Positions 10,506-23,206 of a stretch of DNA of 64,000 nucleotides are shown piece after piece. The position numbers and the translations under genes are program-made. The notes below the pieces were generated by a model. That model worked only from the letters and a program-made list of their open reading frames with translations, ran no database searches and had not been told where the DNA came from. Source of the stretch: Toxotes chatareus (Eukaryota; Chordata; Actinopteri; Toxotidae); contig CM028898.1 of NCBI GenBank assembly GCA_016801885.1, positions 1,612,001-1,676,000 of the forward strand. Reading direction: 5' to 3'. How positions within the stretch are numbered: the stretch's first letter is position 1; each line of letters starts with the position of its first letter.

Positions 10506-11370
10506 ATTCCTTCACTCATTCCCACTCTGCCTCCTTCACTGTTCCTTGCTGTTTTGCCTTTATTCCCTGCGTCTCTCTATCTTGTTTATCATCACGTTCT
10601 CTGCTCTTGTGTTTCTGTGTGCGATCTTCAAGCAGACGGTGGAGAAAAGGACAGTGCGTTGTTTGTTTTGTGTGGATTTGTGTGTTGAAAAGCGGACCAG
10701 CCAAACATTCTGGGGACAGGGTTTACTGGGACCTTTATATTTCATATCTCAGGATTGTCGTTGTAATTTGAAGGTCGTCGTAATCAATATTGCTCACACA
10801 CCACTGACATCAGTTGACATTAAACAACCGACCTCCCCCCAGAGGAATAATAAAAAAAAAAAACCCTCTCAGATAATGCACAACACTTCAGTTAACACAT
10901 TAAACACGCTGTACTCATTCGATTTGCTCATATGTTCGACTAAATATTTAACTGATTCGCTTTGAGTAATTACTTTGAACTCAGAGGAGGGAAGTGTTTT
11001 TCCTTTTAATGAATGAGACACACAGCGGGATGACTAGTATTTGATGGATTTACGCTTGGATTAGGAAACCTCCAGTTAATCCGGGCAGTGGATAACACTG
11101 AAGATGTTAACAGAGTAAACGCAAACTGATGTGAATTGTAAGTTTATGATCCTATTCATAAGCCGTGGAGATTTAATGGTTTGTTCTGGGAGATGTAAGC
11201 GTAGGTTAAAGTTGCACCGTGCAGCATTTTAATGTAAAAATAGAGCGAGGCTCCAACAGAGAAGAGAATCCAGGCCACACTGACAAAGGTTCCCTGTTTA
11301 TTTTGGGGATCATGCAACAATGTATTAACATTTTTTTGGGAGTTTTGTTGCACTGCCTTTTCATGCAGGT
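10506..11370. other. Non-coding, no gene seen
   Basis: A 166-codon plus-strand frame (10465-10965) crosses part of this stretch but is pyrimidine-driven low-complexity sequence with no domain. Nothing else is supported. Confidence 0.55.
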
Positions 11371-11775
11371 GGAGCCTTTCAAAACAGTTTTGGAGACATG
11401 ATCGGCGTCCACAGGTCCACCACCTGTCAGGCCATAGACAGGGTGTCACTGGTACGGAGCTGCTGGCTTCTACAGTACGTTTACCTCCCTATTGAAGCGG
11501 AGTCAGTGGTGATGAACCACCAGCATTCCTGGCATTGTGGGCTGCATAGATGACGACTCATGTCCAGATGCACGCACCATCTGAACATGAGTTATCTTTA
11601 TGTCAAGGGACAGCATCCCATCACTGCTCAGATTGCTTGTGACAGCGTTTATAGGACATTTGATGTGGTGGCAAGATGGTCTGGATCTACCCATGACACG
11701 TGGGAGAAATGTCTGTGGGAGAGACACTGGACTGATGACACTACTAATGTCTCAGAGGACTGAGAGAACCGCAGT
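11371..11775 (+). pseudogene. PIF/Harbinger transposase, broken
   Basis: Frame-shifted fragments encode recognisable parts of a Harbinger (HARBI1-like) DDE transposase. First is the helix-turn-helix-like GVHRSTTCQAIDRV (from about 11404). Next is the first catalytic region, PGIVGCIDDDS at about 11529, where the family usually has GCIDGTH. Last is the second catalytic block, ending ARWSGSTHDTWEKCLW (11680-11727), where the aspartate of STHD is retained. Stops and frame changes separate the three blocks, and the distal glutamate region is not visible. It is a dead copy, and no terminal inverted repeats or three-base target duplications could be identified. Confidence 0.8.
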
Positions 11776-14700
11776 ATATCACCATCCACACCACCGTTTG
11801 GTCAAATGTTGAGTGAGGCATTGGTATCCTCAAGCGCAGGTAAGCTACAAAACATGCACAGACTCATCTGACAGAAAAAAAAATCCTTTGGACAGGAATT
11901 AGAATGAGCATTTCTTCCATTACTCCCACGTGAACTTCATTAATTACCTTTATGCTGTCTTCATCCTGAATTATTCATTTCATGCCTGGAATTGTCTGCA
12001 AATTTAAGCTGAACATCTGAACAAACGTGTGCTTTGTGTGGTGATTTGTGTGTCAGCACCATGGACAGCTCCTGTTCCTTTTGCCAAACCTGCATGAGGG
12101 AGCTCAGGTCTGTAGCATACAGTATATCAGTAACTGTATTACTAGTCAGGTTAGTCACACACACACACACGGAGACATGTGCACATGTCCACGCCTTCTC
12201 TGGGCATCATCGCACCTCTGGGATATAAGGCATGAAGATGACCACAAGGTCTTTCATTTAAATACAGCGCTGCAAAAGTTTAATGAAGGGTAAAGAGGCG
12301 TTTACTATCTGATCAGGCATCATAGGAGCTTCTGAAGGAGCAATGAACGGAGGAATGTGTTTGTTTTGCTGCTGATTTCAAATATCAAGGCTCTTCCTCC
12401 AGAATCTCTTACTCCTCCTTTAACAAGCTGGTCTCTCTGTTGCCTTCAGCTGACCTGAATTACACAATCAAACAGCTACTCTGATGATCAGCTTCACCAG
12501 TAAATGATGTAAAAGTGCCATAAAATATGGTTCACTGAAACTTTTCTTTCCTTTAAAAGCCCACTTGTCAACTTCTCCATGAGTGTGACCGTCAAAACAG
12601 CTACATGATCAGTGTTCTCTGCTTCTTTATAATCCAGCAGGTGTCTCAGGTGGTAATGAATTCTTCTCCAGTTCTCTTATCCCCTTGACCATGGCATACT
12701 AATTAACATTTATAAAAATACAATTTGTTTTCAGAGAGTGTGAGAGATGAGAGAGGGAGACAGAGGAGAATGAGAGAAAGGAGGGAGGGAGGGACGCCTC
12801 GTGATTTGATGGAACAAGTTGACAGGAAGGAAGAGGCAGGAATTGCAAAAGGCGTGCGGGCTGAATTAGAAAAGGCAACGCACTGCCGAGTATAAACAGA
12901 GACAATTAACCAGAATACACAAGTAAGGTGAAGAAAGTGGCATATGATGGGAGCATGAAAATGAGCCCGGCAGCTGCTTCACAGAGGGGGAGGGCTGGAG
13001 TCAGGACCCTGAAAAGACACTTTAAACAGAAACTCATCCACCATGCTCTTCTTGCTATCTTAGCTGTCCTCACTCACAAAAAAAAAACGATTTTGCGGTA
13101 ACCATGGTTACACGCGTATGCGTCAGCACACGAGCGTGGGGAGTTTCCTCTGATTGCTCAGACAGTCAGACTGCAGTGTGGTGTATCCTGCTCTGTGTAC
13201 TTTGGCCGTTCATCAAGTCCCTTAAAAAAAGCATGAGACATCACAGTCCCACAGTAATCCTGCTGTAATACAGGTGTAAGAAACCTCTTTTTCATCCTGT
13301 CTCTACCTGTTTGCCATAAGATGCAGCCAGTTTGCAGTCTAATAATACTTAAGATTCTTATAATCTGACACCAGTGGAGATAAATAAACACACAAGAGGC
13401 AGTTAAAGTACAGCACTGACTTGCTGTCAGTCAGCTGAGCTTGATTTCCCCATGTGGGCTCTGATGATGCAGGATGACAGTTGCCAGTTGTTTTTCCCTT
13501 ATTTGCTCAGGACCAAATGAACCAAATTACAGCTGTGAAAACAGCCTAATCTGAAAGCATTAAAACCAGGGCACTGGACTGGACTGTGGTCTGGCAGTAG
13601 GGCTGCTGGTGATGATCATGCTGTTGTCATATCAAGGTTGTTACAATCACTGGATTGCAGCTTCTAAGTATGATTCATGACAACATGAAGCCCTAATTAC
13701 TACTGGGAAACCAGTGTATCAAACATGGATGCTTCATTTTAGGCAAAGGTGTCATTCAAACAGTCAAATACAAGGCCAAATTATAATGGATATAGTATTA
13801 TGTTGTCATAGCACAGTATTATTTACACCTAACCCAACAACTCTGCGGTCATACGACCACCTTAAGTTGTCTGTCGTAACTACTGTAATAAATGGAAATG
13901 TAATGCAAATGAATTCTGTTCTGCAGATATATTTCCTTACTCTGTTGCTAATCGCTGATCTCATGTAGCCTATGAGATTTTATTTAGTAAAGCCTTTTTG
14001 TTTTTTATAACTGGCCCGAGCTATAAGTAAGCTGGAGCTTGCACATAAATCACAGTGATGGCTTGGCGACCCTTTCTTAGGTTTGGCTTTATCTATACCG
14101 AGCCTGAAAACCACCGCTTTTTTAGTTTTTACTAAGAAGGTCTCAGAGTGCACTCAGCACAATTATCAACACAAAGCAAACGCTGCTGGCTCCTGTGTTT
14201 CTCCTCAGCTACAGACAAATAATCAGAGCCATAAGAAGATGACTAAGATCAAACAAACACAGCATGGATCTTGTAATTGAATCATGGGAAGGAACAGGTC
14301 TGATTGCAATGCTTGCACCTGAGAGGGAAATCAGTCATCAGATGACAAAAAGCTTTTACAGCTACTTACTTGGAAACACTCACCCACTCAGGAGTAATTA
14401 GCGCTTTATGAAACACACTTTATCTGGCTACGTATTGATTCTGTGAAACTTGGTAACTCTTCAAGGAAATGCGTGCACGTGTGTGTGTGTGTGTTTGTGT
14501 TAGACTGTATGTGGATGTGCAAGCTGGAGCAATAGTGTTTATCTGGTGACATCAAGCGAAATTAAATGTCACAACCAATTTGTGTATTTTGACATGTTTT
14601 ATTGTAACATGGTTTACAGACATCTAAAAGTGAGGAGCTATTTTTTCTGTATGCTGTCTGATTTAAAGGAATAGTCCAATGTTAGTGGGTATTTATGCAT

Positions 14701-15271
14701 GAACTCTCCAACCTGTTAACAACAATGTGTTTTATGTTTCTCTTTACAGGTACATCTGCCAGAAATGACCTGCAGAGCCCAGTGAAGCAGGAAGCATGTG
14801 TTTGTGAGGAGATGAAGAAGTGAAGGGTTAGCAGTAATGTTCCCGAAACACACTATGTAATGTACACACATTACAGAGTATTCATCAGGATGTAGGGGTG
14901 AAGAGGGCAATATATAACAATACAATAGGAGAAACATTATTACAGCAATTATATCTGGAAAAAAAAAGACCTAATAAATGCACAAACATAAACAAAGCAA
15001 TAGTAAATACTATATAGTTTGACTGTATTATGCACCATGTTATCACTGAAGGTGGAATTTACTGATATTACAAAGTACCTTGCTTATGCACTTGAAAAAC
15101 GTAGTATGTGCCATTATTGTGAGGACTGTGTGTGTGTCCATGTTCACAGAGTAACATGAATCTTTTCACTTCATAACTTTCTACTGCTCAGATGATTATT
15201 GGCATATTTCTGCAAAGCCTCATATGATTTGTTTGATGTTCTATCCCTACACTGCAGATAATACTATACAG
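11776..15271. other. Non-coding with microsatellites, no gene seen
   Basis: CA repeat at 12156-12170, GA-rich low-complexity sequence at 12735-12800, an A run near 13080 and a GT repeat at 14479-14494. The segment ATTTAAAGGAATAGTCCAAT at about 14662 resembles the edge of a dispersed repeat also seen at 37362. No open frame in this stretch resembles a known protein. Confidence 0.6.
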
Positions 15272-15461
15272 CAGGGGTGGGCAAACTGTTCCACAAAGGG
15301 CCGGTGTGGCTGCAGGTTTTTGTTCCAACCGAGCAGCAGCACACCAGACTTGACTCATTTAATCAACTGATCTCAGTCTTCAGACAGTTGATTGGTCAAA
15401 CTGTGTGCTGCTGATTGGTTGGAAGAAAAAAACCTGCAGCCTTTCCGTGCCCGGATGTTAA
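15272..15461. mobile_element. hAT-type MITE, one end degraded
   Basis: Begins with CAGGGGTGGGCAAAC, a terminal inverted repeat of an abundant hAT-derived family. It continues with GGCCGGTGTGGCTGCAGG and, in inverted order near the right side, AACCTGCAGCC. The two halves form a long imperfect palindrome typical of these MITEs. The right terminal repeat is deleted or diverged, so an 8-bp target duplication cannot be confirmed. Confidence 0.7.
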
Positions 15462-16798
15462 GTTAGTAAGGTCAGAGTTATTTTTTTTCTTGTCTTTGTG
15501 AAAGAAAACAGTATATTTCTGTAAAGCCAGAGGGCCTCATGTGATCAGAGATGAACTAACTACTCCCACATTTAAGAATGAAATATAAGGCCTTAATGGA
15601 ACAACATACTACAGTCCTCCAAATTTTTACAGACAAAAAAAAAAACAAAAAAATGATGCAGGCGACAGCAAACATCGTCAAAAAGGAAAACCTCACAGAG
15701 CGGTCCTGCCTCTGTCCTGCCTCGATCACACTGACATCCCTGAAATGATGGGATGAACAATGATGGTGGCACAAATGTTTGTTTTAACTTTTAAGGAGTG
15801 CTACTGTCCAAATCCCCAGAGTTCCTGGTGAGATGTGACTGACAGTGTATTGGACCAATAGAAAAGCAGCAGAGCCACGTTACGCAGAATCCCTGCCCCT
15901 GGAACTTTTATGCAGTTACTGTGAACCAAGCGCAGAGATGCAAAGAACAACAAAGACGCACAAACCAAAACACAATCACAGTGTAGCTGTGATGGAAATC
16001 ATATTTCCTTGCATTTCACAGTATAGCTCTTTGTCATATTTGCAGTGATAATATGTTTGTGGGCTAGTTTGTGATCCCACATTTATTTATTTTTATTTTT
16101 AATGACCTGTTTCCTCTCATCACTCTAATTCTGTCGGCAAAGTCAGCCTCCTTGTTCCATTTCCATCTTTTTTTCACCTCATCTGCAGCGCCCCCCCACC
16201 CCTCCACTCCACACTCACCCATATGTCTCTTGTGAGGGAATGTGCCCTCATTTCTTATTTTCTTTCTTCCTCCTCCCTCACTCCATCCTTCGCTTACTTT
16301 ATCTGGGTGTCACTGTGTCAGAATGTATTTGTAGCTAAATTATTCATTGGAGAACTGGAGGGCAATCAAAGAGACTGGTACCGCAGCAGGGCCAGCGTGA
16401 GCGTGTATATGTGCACGTGCTCGATAGAATGTGTAGATGCATGTGTTGCGTGGTTATGTGTGTGAGAGCCGGTACAGGAGGGAGTATAGCAGGCTGGAAG
16501 AAAGAGATTACACTGAAAACCCAGGGGGAGCCCAGCACAGAGCCCTGCAGCTCTCCTTACAGCCCAGGGAATGCTAATTTAATAGTAGTGTGTGAGTGTG
16601 TGTATGAAAGTGTATTGTTGTGAGATAATGATTTCCCCTGATATAATCAATAATGCTGCTGTTGAAACACGAATTGTCTGCCGTTACCTTAACTCAACCT
16701 TCTGCCCAAAGCTATTTGACTTTATTCATGTCGGAAAACATCTTCAGCGCTAAGTGATGGCGCTCGTGTTTTCCTGTGTGTGCCAGTGTGTTGTGCCA
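15462..16798. other. Non-coding, no gene seen
   Basis: Short A and T runs (about 15482 and 15640) and pyrimidine-rich sequence at 16150-16300. No coding support. Confidence 0.6.
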
Positions 16799-16945
16799 GT
16801 GTGTGTGTGTGTGTGTGTTGCTTATGCTCCCTGCCACCACCAACCCCTTGTCCAATTAACGGGTCTGTTCCACAAAGCTGACAGGACACAGTGAGTCCCA
16901 ACTGCAGTGACAAGTGATTCTGCTGAACACACACACACACACATG

Positions 16946-17002
<57 letters not shown>

Positions 17003-17010
17003 ATACGTCT
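16799..17010. repeat. GT and CA microsatellite cluster
   Basis: A GT repeat (16799-16818) and a long interrupted CA repeat (16927-17007) lie about 110 bases apart in opposite phase, so one strand can pair with itself. The cysteine-valine and threonine-histidine ORFs here are translations of the repeats. Confidence 0.95.
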
Positions 17011-17585
17011 GTCTTTCTATACTTGTGAGGATCCTCATCCCTCATTCACAGTCACCAGATCTCTGCCCCAGGTTGAGACCAAATGAGGGAATCTATGACA
17101 AGACGCATTGAGGGGACATCTGGAGGCTGGTGGAGGAAGAACACGTTACTAACGCAGCACTTTGCTGCTAAATTGGGCAAGTTCTCCCCAGTTAACTTTA
17201 CCTTTTATTGATAAATGTCTTGATCATTACTGTTAACTTGAGAGTTACCAGAGGTGGCCAGCCCTTCATTTAATACAGATGACTTTTGTCATTTTAAAAG
17301 CTGTGCTCCATTTATTTATAATTAGACAGATTTGCCATTTAACTTCACTTCATTTATTTCACCTCACATTGTGTTCTTGTTTATTGGTTTGTGATCTGTG
17401 GGTGTTATTTTGTTTTGCTTTGTCTTAACGAGTCAAGAAAGTGATGCATCAGTCTAACATGGAAGCTGTGGGAGCAATGACTGGGAGCAGTAAATGAAAA
17501 ACTTTAGCACCAGCCACTGACATGCTGATCTAAGAGTTATTATCTCTGTAAATTGACCCATTCACACTATTTTTGTGGCTTGTTT
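17011..17585. other. Non-coding, no gene seen
   Basis: CTTTCTATACTTGTGAGGA at about 17013 resembles the end of a dispersed fish repeat; otherwise nothing recognisable. Confidence 0.5.
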
Positions 17586-17760
17586 TATATCTCAAAATTT
17601 CATGGATGCACCATGTCCTGCTCTGTAGGACACATGACATGTTTCAGAATTGGCTAAAATTCGTACACATGCTCCCAAGAGGATTTTGGTGACTCCTTGA
17701 CCTTTCCACCAGTGTCAGGTCAAAGTTCCTCTCTTGACCAGTACTGTGGTGCATGATCTC
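17586..17760 (-). repeat. Dispersed fish repeat, family R3, minus copy
   Basis: On the minus strand this matches the pattern also seen at 30871 and 54061: a CATGAAATTTTG-type segment and a following block containing TTTGACCTGACACTGG. The phrase GGATTTTGGTGACTCCTTGA at 17681 is a familiar unit of a common teleost repeat. The superfamily is not certain from sequence alone. Confidence 0.5.
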
Positions 17761-18570
17761 AAACCAGATAATGGCTGGATTTCATCTAATGGACTGTTGG
17801 TGGTCCCTACAGGATAAACTCCGATCATATCTTTTCTCAGGCACCATCATTGCTACTGCTGTTGAGACTTTTGAGAAGGGCTGATTCATCAAACAGTGTC
17901 TGCTTCGCCTGCCAATTCAACCTGCTGAATCAGCCTGGAATAATGGCCGACCAGAAGATGACTGACTATCCAACCCTCGCCGACGGGTAATTTGATTGCG
18001 TCTCAGTCCTAAAGCAAACTTTTCTGAACCGTTGTGTCAGCCCGCAGCATATAAGAAGCCACAGATCTGACAGCACAGTGTGTAAGGTAAAATGCATTTA
18101 AGGATTTGTTTTCCTCTGAGGGAGACTTTCCATTTACTGTGTGCGTCAAGAGATTGACAAGAAGTGCAACATAACGCGTAGCTGATATGGAAACACACTC
18201 TCCCTGACACAGCGAGTGATAATTCTAGAGCTGGAGAGAATGTGTGACAAATTATCCTGATACACAGCAGTCAGAGGAAGAGCTATTGTGCTCTTCATCT
18301 TTACATCCGACCACAGCTGGATGTAGCTCGCTTTTATCTGTAAGCTGTGGAAAGCTTTACTTATTTCATGAGCTTTTGTCTGTGTTGTGTGTGATGTTAT
18401 CTGGAGAGCCTCAGCGTCTGTGAAGGGGGCCCATTTCCTGTAGTGTTTTAGTCAGTGTTCTGCTGTTTTGAGGAAGGAAAACCGGGGAAGGCATCTCAGG
18501 ACGAGGGGATAGAAGAGGCTCTGATAAACCCAGTACACACTGCCACAGGGCGGAGAAGTTACTTAACTAG
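17761..18570. other. Non-coding, no gene seen
   Basis: Apparently single-copy sequence without recognisable repeats. No exon could be argued. Confidence 0.5.
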
Positions 18571-18729
18571 CTGGGGAACATCATGGAGCATTGACCTAAA
18601 TAGCCAGTTATGTTTGAGGAGGTGGTGAAGACCAAAACGGAGCTAGAAGGAGAGTCAGTACTGAGCAGGCCGCCAGAAAACTGAAGGCTAACATTGCTCT
18701 GTGTCTCCTGGGTGTGGAAATAGCAACTT
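18571..18729 (+). repeat. Dispersed fish repeat, family R2, plus copy
   Basis: Contains GGAACATCATGGAGCATTGA, GAGACCAAAAC-like sequence at about 18628 and GAAGGAGAGTC, a series familiar from a mid-size teleost repeat. A second part of the same family is seen at about 19990-20283. Family name not assigned. Confidence 0.45.
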
Positions 18730-18990
18730 TATAATGACAAAATGCAAATTGCTGTTCAGCTTATTGTGGAGTTCAACCCTCAAACATGCATGGAAAGAAA
18801 AAAACAAACATAATTATTCCTGCTAAATCAGATCTAAACAGATTGTTCATTGTTTACCTTCTAAAATTTGTTTTAATATTATTTGTTTATGTTAAAAACA
18901 AAATTATCCCCATCAGTAAATTTGAATTTAAATTTCACCCTCAAAAATCCAGTGTCATTCAGGCTATATAAATGAGTTAGCCCCTTGCCT
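18730..18990. other. AT-rich non-coding
   Basis: Nothing recognisable apart from AT-rich low complexity. Confidence 0.5.
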
Positions 18991-19130
18991 TTAGTTTTTA
19001 TGCTACGCTACGATAATCTCCTGAAAGCTCCAGCTCTATGTTTAACACTTTAACCGAACTGTATTGATCTTCTCATCTCACTCTTAGAAAGAGAGTGAAT
19101 AGTTTCCCCAAATGTCAAAGTATTCCTTTA
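18991..19130 (-). repeat. Dispersed fish repeat, family R1, minus copy
   Basis: On the minus strand it reads from TAAAGGAATACTTTGACATT through CTCTTTCTAAGAG and ATGAGAAGATC to TAGCGTAGCATAAAAAC. The same series of blocks recurs at 37362 (plus) and 38078 (minus). The family is common in percomorph genomes; class uncertain. Confidence 0.6.
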
Positions 19131-19989
19131 CGGTTTGGTTCCATTTACGTTGCCAAAATACTTGATTAAGGTTAGAGGAAGACTGGGATAAAAGAAACAG
19201 ACACTGACTGACAGCAGAACACGGGATAAAAACCTGACGCTCATAAAAAAAAATGATAAAATTAATATACTGAACAAACAAGCCTCAGTCCCCAAAATAC
19301 CTATCCATCTTCATGAACTCATCACCGCAGCCCCGGTAAAGTGAGCAGGACAGAACTAAATAAAGGAGTCTTGAAGCAGTGTTTCACAAAATGGCTGCCG
19401 CTGTGTCTGACAGACACAATGACAGGTCCGGGCGGTCAGTCTGTCTCTTAGCGGGCCTGGTGTGAGTGTCCAATACCATAAACTCCTGCCCTGAGCAAAT
19501 ACAAAGAGAGCGAGAAAGACAGAAACACACACACACACTACACATTCAACATATTGCATTTCACAGTCTGCTGGAGTCTGGCAATCTCTCCAATCTACGA
19601 AGCTCATACCCTGACTCCCAGTGATCCCCCCCCCCAAACAATTTTAGAGTGATATCTATGAATGCATTACACAGCAGCCAAACACCCTGGGACAGAGGCA
19701 GGGAGAGGGTCAGGATTTTCATTTAGTCTTTAGTTGGTTGCTGTCGTGCTGCCCGTCTGGGACGGCCTGTCTGGGGTCCACTGCAAAAAATATTCACCCT
19801 ACAGAGACCTTTAGTTTTAAAACCAGATACAATAAGTCTTGGTTTTTTGTAGTAGTAGTTTTTGTAGTCACTATTATTCTTCTCAGTTATCATAAGGTTA
19901 TGCTTACTAGGTTAATAACTGAGATATCTGAAACTGCTACTCCAGAGGGTCAGACAGGTGGTAAACACACCCCTGGTTAAATGAACTCG
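19131..19989. other. Non-coding, no gene seen
   Basis: A C run at 19626-19635 and a CA repeat at about 19528. No coding support. Confidence 0.55.
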
Positions 19990-20283
19990 TGTGGTTAACT
20001 CTGAACTACAGATGACGTTAGCTGTGAGCACACAGCTTTCCTCTGCAGATTTTCTGACATCAGTGTGTTCACTTTCAGTTTTCCTAGATGTGGGGCTGGA
20101 TGAACAAACTGCAAACACAGTATCAGACATATACAGCTGTTGTGGGAAAAACAGCTGCCTGTTGCTGTGTAAAACAATTAGCTAAAAAGAGGCTGAACAG
20201 CTCCACAGAGCTGCAAAGGCTTACATCACTCAGTCATTTGGACCAATTTCTGATATAAAAAATATTCAGTGCAGCTTTAAGTT
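19990..20283 (+). repeat. Dispersed fish repeat, family R2, second part
   Basis: The phrases AATTAGCTAAAAAGAGGCTG, CTCCACAGAGCTGC and the ending ATATTCAGTGCAGCTTTAA are typical of the distal end of a common teleost repeat. It appears 5'-truncated. Confidence 0.45.
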
Positions 20284-21544
20284 TAAAGTTTTTGTGTAAG
20301 AGGTAAAAAATTAGCAGGGGATATAAGTTAATGTTTCCAGTATAAATCAGTATAAATTATATGAATGATTATGTTTTAAACATATCACATTTCTCACTCT
20401 GTTACTAAACTTTTTCCTTTTTGTTTAATTCTTAAATCAAGAATTATTGGTTTGGAAAACTCTCAGCATTTGACTGAGAGCTTCTCACTGTTATAAAGAG
20501 AAATACAATTTTAAGCTTGTGGTAGAGGCTGGAGAGCTTGAAAGGAAGAAAAGATTTTAACTTGGTTTGTCAGAGAGGAACTGAGGTAGTAATATCTCCA
20601 CAAGGACAGTCAATAAGCTTGACTTAGTTGTCTGTTAGGACCTAATCTGAGATGTGAATTGGAATAGACAGCTCTCCTTTAAAAGACAACAAAAAGGGAC
20701 ACACACAGACACACACACACACACCTGAAATTAAACAATTGTGCTACAATGTGAGGTTTGAGCATCGTTTGGAATATTTCAGTCACCATGCTGTTCTTGC
20801 CAATTACCTTAAAGTACCAACTCCTGTGAATTAATTACCTTTAAGTGCAGAGCGTTGCCGTTTAATGATGCTGCTGTTTTCCTGCCGTGGGTTCAGCCAC
20901 GTTTTTATTTTTGCGCTCTCTGGCCCTCCCTTTTTGACAATGAACTGTTATTTTCCCATATTATCACATTATGCAAATGCAGTTTGTTGAAAGAACAGCA
21001 GGTACACTTCTCTCTGCCCAGCTGCACCCCACACCTATCATGGTGTTACATCACAGTGTCTCTCACAGAGGCCCTGGGAGCACTTCCCCTCTGCAGGTGA
21101 TGAGTTTGTTTGGATTATAGCTGCTTGACTGAGCAGAGAACACCCATAGCTAGATCACACATTATCTGTGGATTCACTGAGAACATTCCTTCACAAATGC
21201 ACACGCTGTATACATCCACAGATACACTGTGGGGGACATATTTTAGTCAGTTTGTGCTATAAAGCAGCAAAGTCCGAGTTATTTTGGATTCCAGGGTTCA
21301 TAAAGACCTGTTTATTTTCTGCATAGACCGTGGGAGCTGACTGGAAACTGGAGCCCTTCCAAGGCTTGGATGGACCAGAAACTCCCCCGCTGAATCATCA
21401 TTACAGTGAAGACGAGCAACTGTGTTAGAAAATATCTGCTTCTTTGATAAACAGTCAAAGGCACAAGCTAGCAGTTAGCTACAAGTACCAGAAGCTAATT
21501 ACACAGTCCCAACACAAATGTAACCAACACATCAGTCCATAATC
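20284..21544. other. Non-coding, includes CA repeat
   Basis: CA repeat at 20699-20725. The stretch 20770-20990 is repeat-free and contains clustered AATTA and ATGCAAAT sites, so it is a reasonable place to look for a conserved non-coding element. No gene. Confidence 0.5.
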
Positions 21545-22065
21545 ACCCACAGGTGTTCAGCTAGGTAGAGATCTGGTGACTGTGAAGGCCACAGCATATG
21601 ATTCACATCATTTTCATATTCATCAAACCATTCAGTGACCCCTTGTTCCCTAGGGATGGGGACATTCTGTCATCCTGGAAGAGACCTCTCCCATCAGGAT
21701 AGGCATGTTTCATCACAGTGACCCCTCCCTCTAAGGGGGACAAGTGGACTGAAAACCATGCCAGCAAAGTGCGGCCCCATAACATAACAGAGACACAGTG
21801 TCCCTTCACTGTAGGGATCAAGGCCTGTACTATCCTCTTGGTGTGCACCTTGGTGCACTCAACCACTTGTTGAGAATATAGTGAAGGATGACTCATCTGA
21901 CCGTATCGCTGTCTGTGGTTTTCTCAGCATTGATCTCTTAAATGTGCATTTATCTTTGTGATGAGGGGTTTATGCTCTGCAGCCCTACTATAATATTCCT
22001 CTCTATGTAACTGTGGACAGACTATTCTTACACAGACTGACACAGTCTGATCACGTCCTGTCTCT
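21545..22065 (-). pseudogene. Tc1-like transposase, decayed
   Basis: Minus-strand fragments in different frames encode PSQSPDLYLAEHLW (at about 21550-21590, the block carrying the third catalytic acidic residue), GLFQDD (about 21680), VMLWG and SPLEGGV. The order along the minus strand is that of a Tc1-type DDE transposase C-terminal half. Frameshifts separate the pieces. It is a different Tc1 family from the copies at 8371, 53612 and 60141. Related sequence may extend to about 22340 but is too diverged to assign. Confidence 0.75.
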
Positions 22066-22832
22066 GCGCTGTTGACAACAATTTCTATTTACTGACGTCT
22101 TTCCCACAGATCTAAATGCAGATGACTGAAACACTAGACAGTGAGAAATCTTTGTGACTGAAGTTCCTGCCATCCGTGTCCCAACCCCCTGTCCCTGTGA
22201 TGGTGGAGGCCTTCCATGTATACCTGGTACCATGAGCTGCCACTTCCACTTCCACGTGCAGACCCTCAGGTGCACCACCAGTCTTCGTTTAGTGACCATC
22301 CACTTTTCCACCACCTTTTATGACAAGATCATTTTGGATCTCTGCCTGTCAAAGAAACCTGCAATCAGAAAACAAATGTGAGTTGTTGCTGTATGGTATT
22401 TAACTAAAGCACCATGCCTAACAAACTCTCGGAGCTAATAAAAAGTATGAAGGCCAGTGACAGAGGAGGTGTGCTGGAAACTTGGAGATGATAAATGAGC
22501 AGTAGACTCTTTCCAGGCAAACCGGACAGACAGTTCAACAAGCTAAACTTTTTTTCAGTAGTTTGGATTTCTGTATAACTTTTGCATCAACATGATGATT
22601 TCTCAGGAATTTAATTTGCTGGATGAGCTGATTAGCTAATGAAGCACCACTTCCTGTTTTACTGCAAAACAAATGATTCTCCAGTAGATCTATGAGGACT
22701 TATCATCCCAACATTAAATTTTCACTCAGGTATCTGGTTGACAGGCTTGTTGAGGTTGACAAGCATGTGGCACAGCTTCACATTTCCTCTCTTTCTAATG
22801 AACAGAAAGCTTGTACAAGTGAAGGAAGCAGC
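22066..22832. other. Non-coding, possible Tc1 5' remnant
   Basis: The first 270 bases may be the degraded N-terminal part of the minus-strand Tc1 copy next door; an 88-codon minus frame at 22051-22314 shows no clear domain. The rest is non-coding. Confidence 0.4.
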
Positions 22833-22873
22833 AGAAGAAGAAGAAGAAGAAGAAGAAGAAGAAGAAGAAGAAG
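22833..22873. repeat. GAA/TTC trinucleotide microsatellite
   Basis: About 13 GAA units without interruption. Translated frames give polyglutamate, polyarginine or polyleucine, which accounts for three small ORFs here. GAA repeats can form triplex DNA. Confidence 0.95.
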
Positions 22874-23182
22874 AGGGGTCCACTGAGCCTCCAGCACACA
22901 GTCTCTTATTCTCTCATTCTGGCCTTGAATGTCAACATGCTGCTGGAGAAAGCGGAGGAGGAGGAAGAGAAGGAGAAAATCTATGAGAATCAATGGCTCT
23001 TTAAAATGTAATTCCTTGCCCTTGCTGCAGAAAAAATGATCCTGTAATTTCCCTTCTCTTTTCCAGGATAATTTTCTCGTCTTGACATCCTCGGTTATTA
23101 GGTGACATGGTCCTCTCTCGGCTTTTAAGGCACTTTAAGAATTTTTATCTTGCAAAATGGAAATGCCACTTTTAAGCATTTA
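22874..23182. other. Non-coding, no gene seen
   Basis: GAGGAGGA-rich low-complexity sequence at 22955-22976; otherwise nothing recognisable. Confidence 0.5.
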
Positions 23183-23206
23183 GTCTCTCTCTCTCTCTTT
23201 CTCTCT
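23183..23206. repeat. CT dinucleotide microsatellite
   Basis: Run of CT units with one interruption. Confidence 0.9.

Noticed and set aside
10465..10965. 166-codon plus-strand frame, the longest in the window
   Set aside because: Its first third is translation of C/T-rich low complexity, it has no domain, and it sits in non-coding context without splice or promoter support.
16722..17111. ORFs rich in cysteine-valine or threonine-histidine
   Set aside because: They are translations of GT/CA microsatellites.
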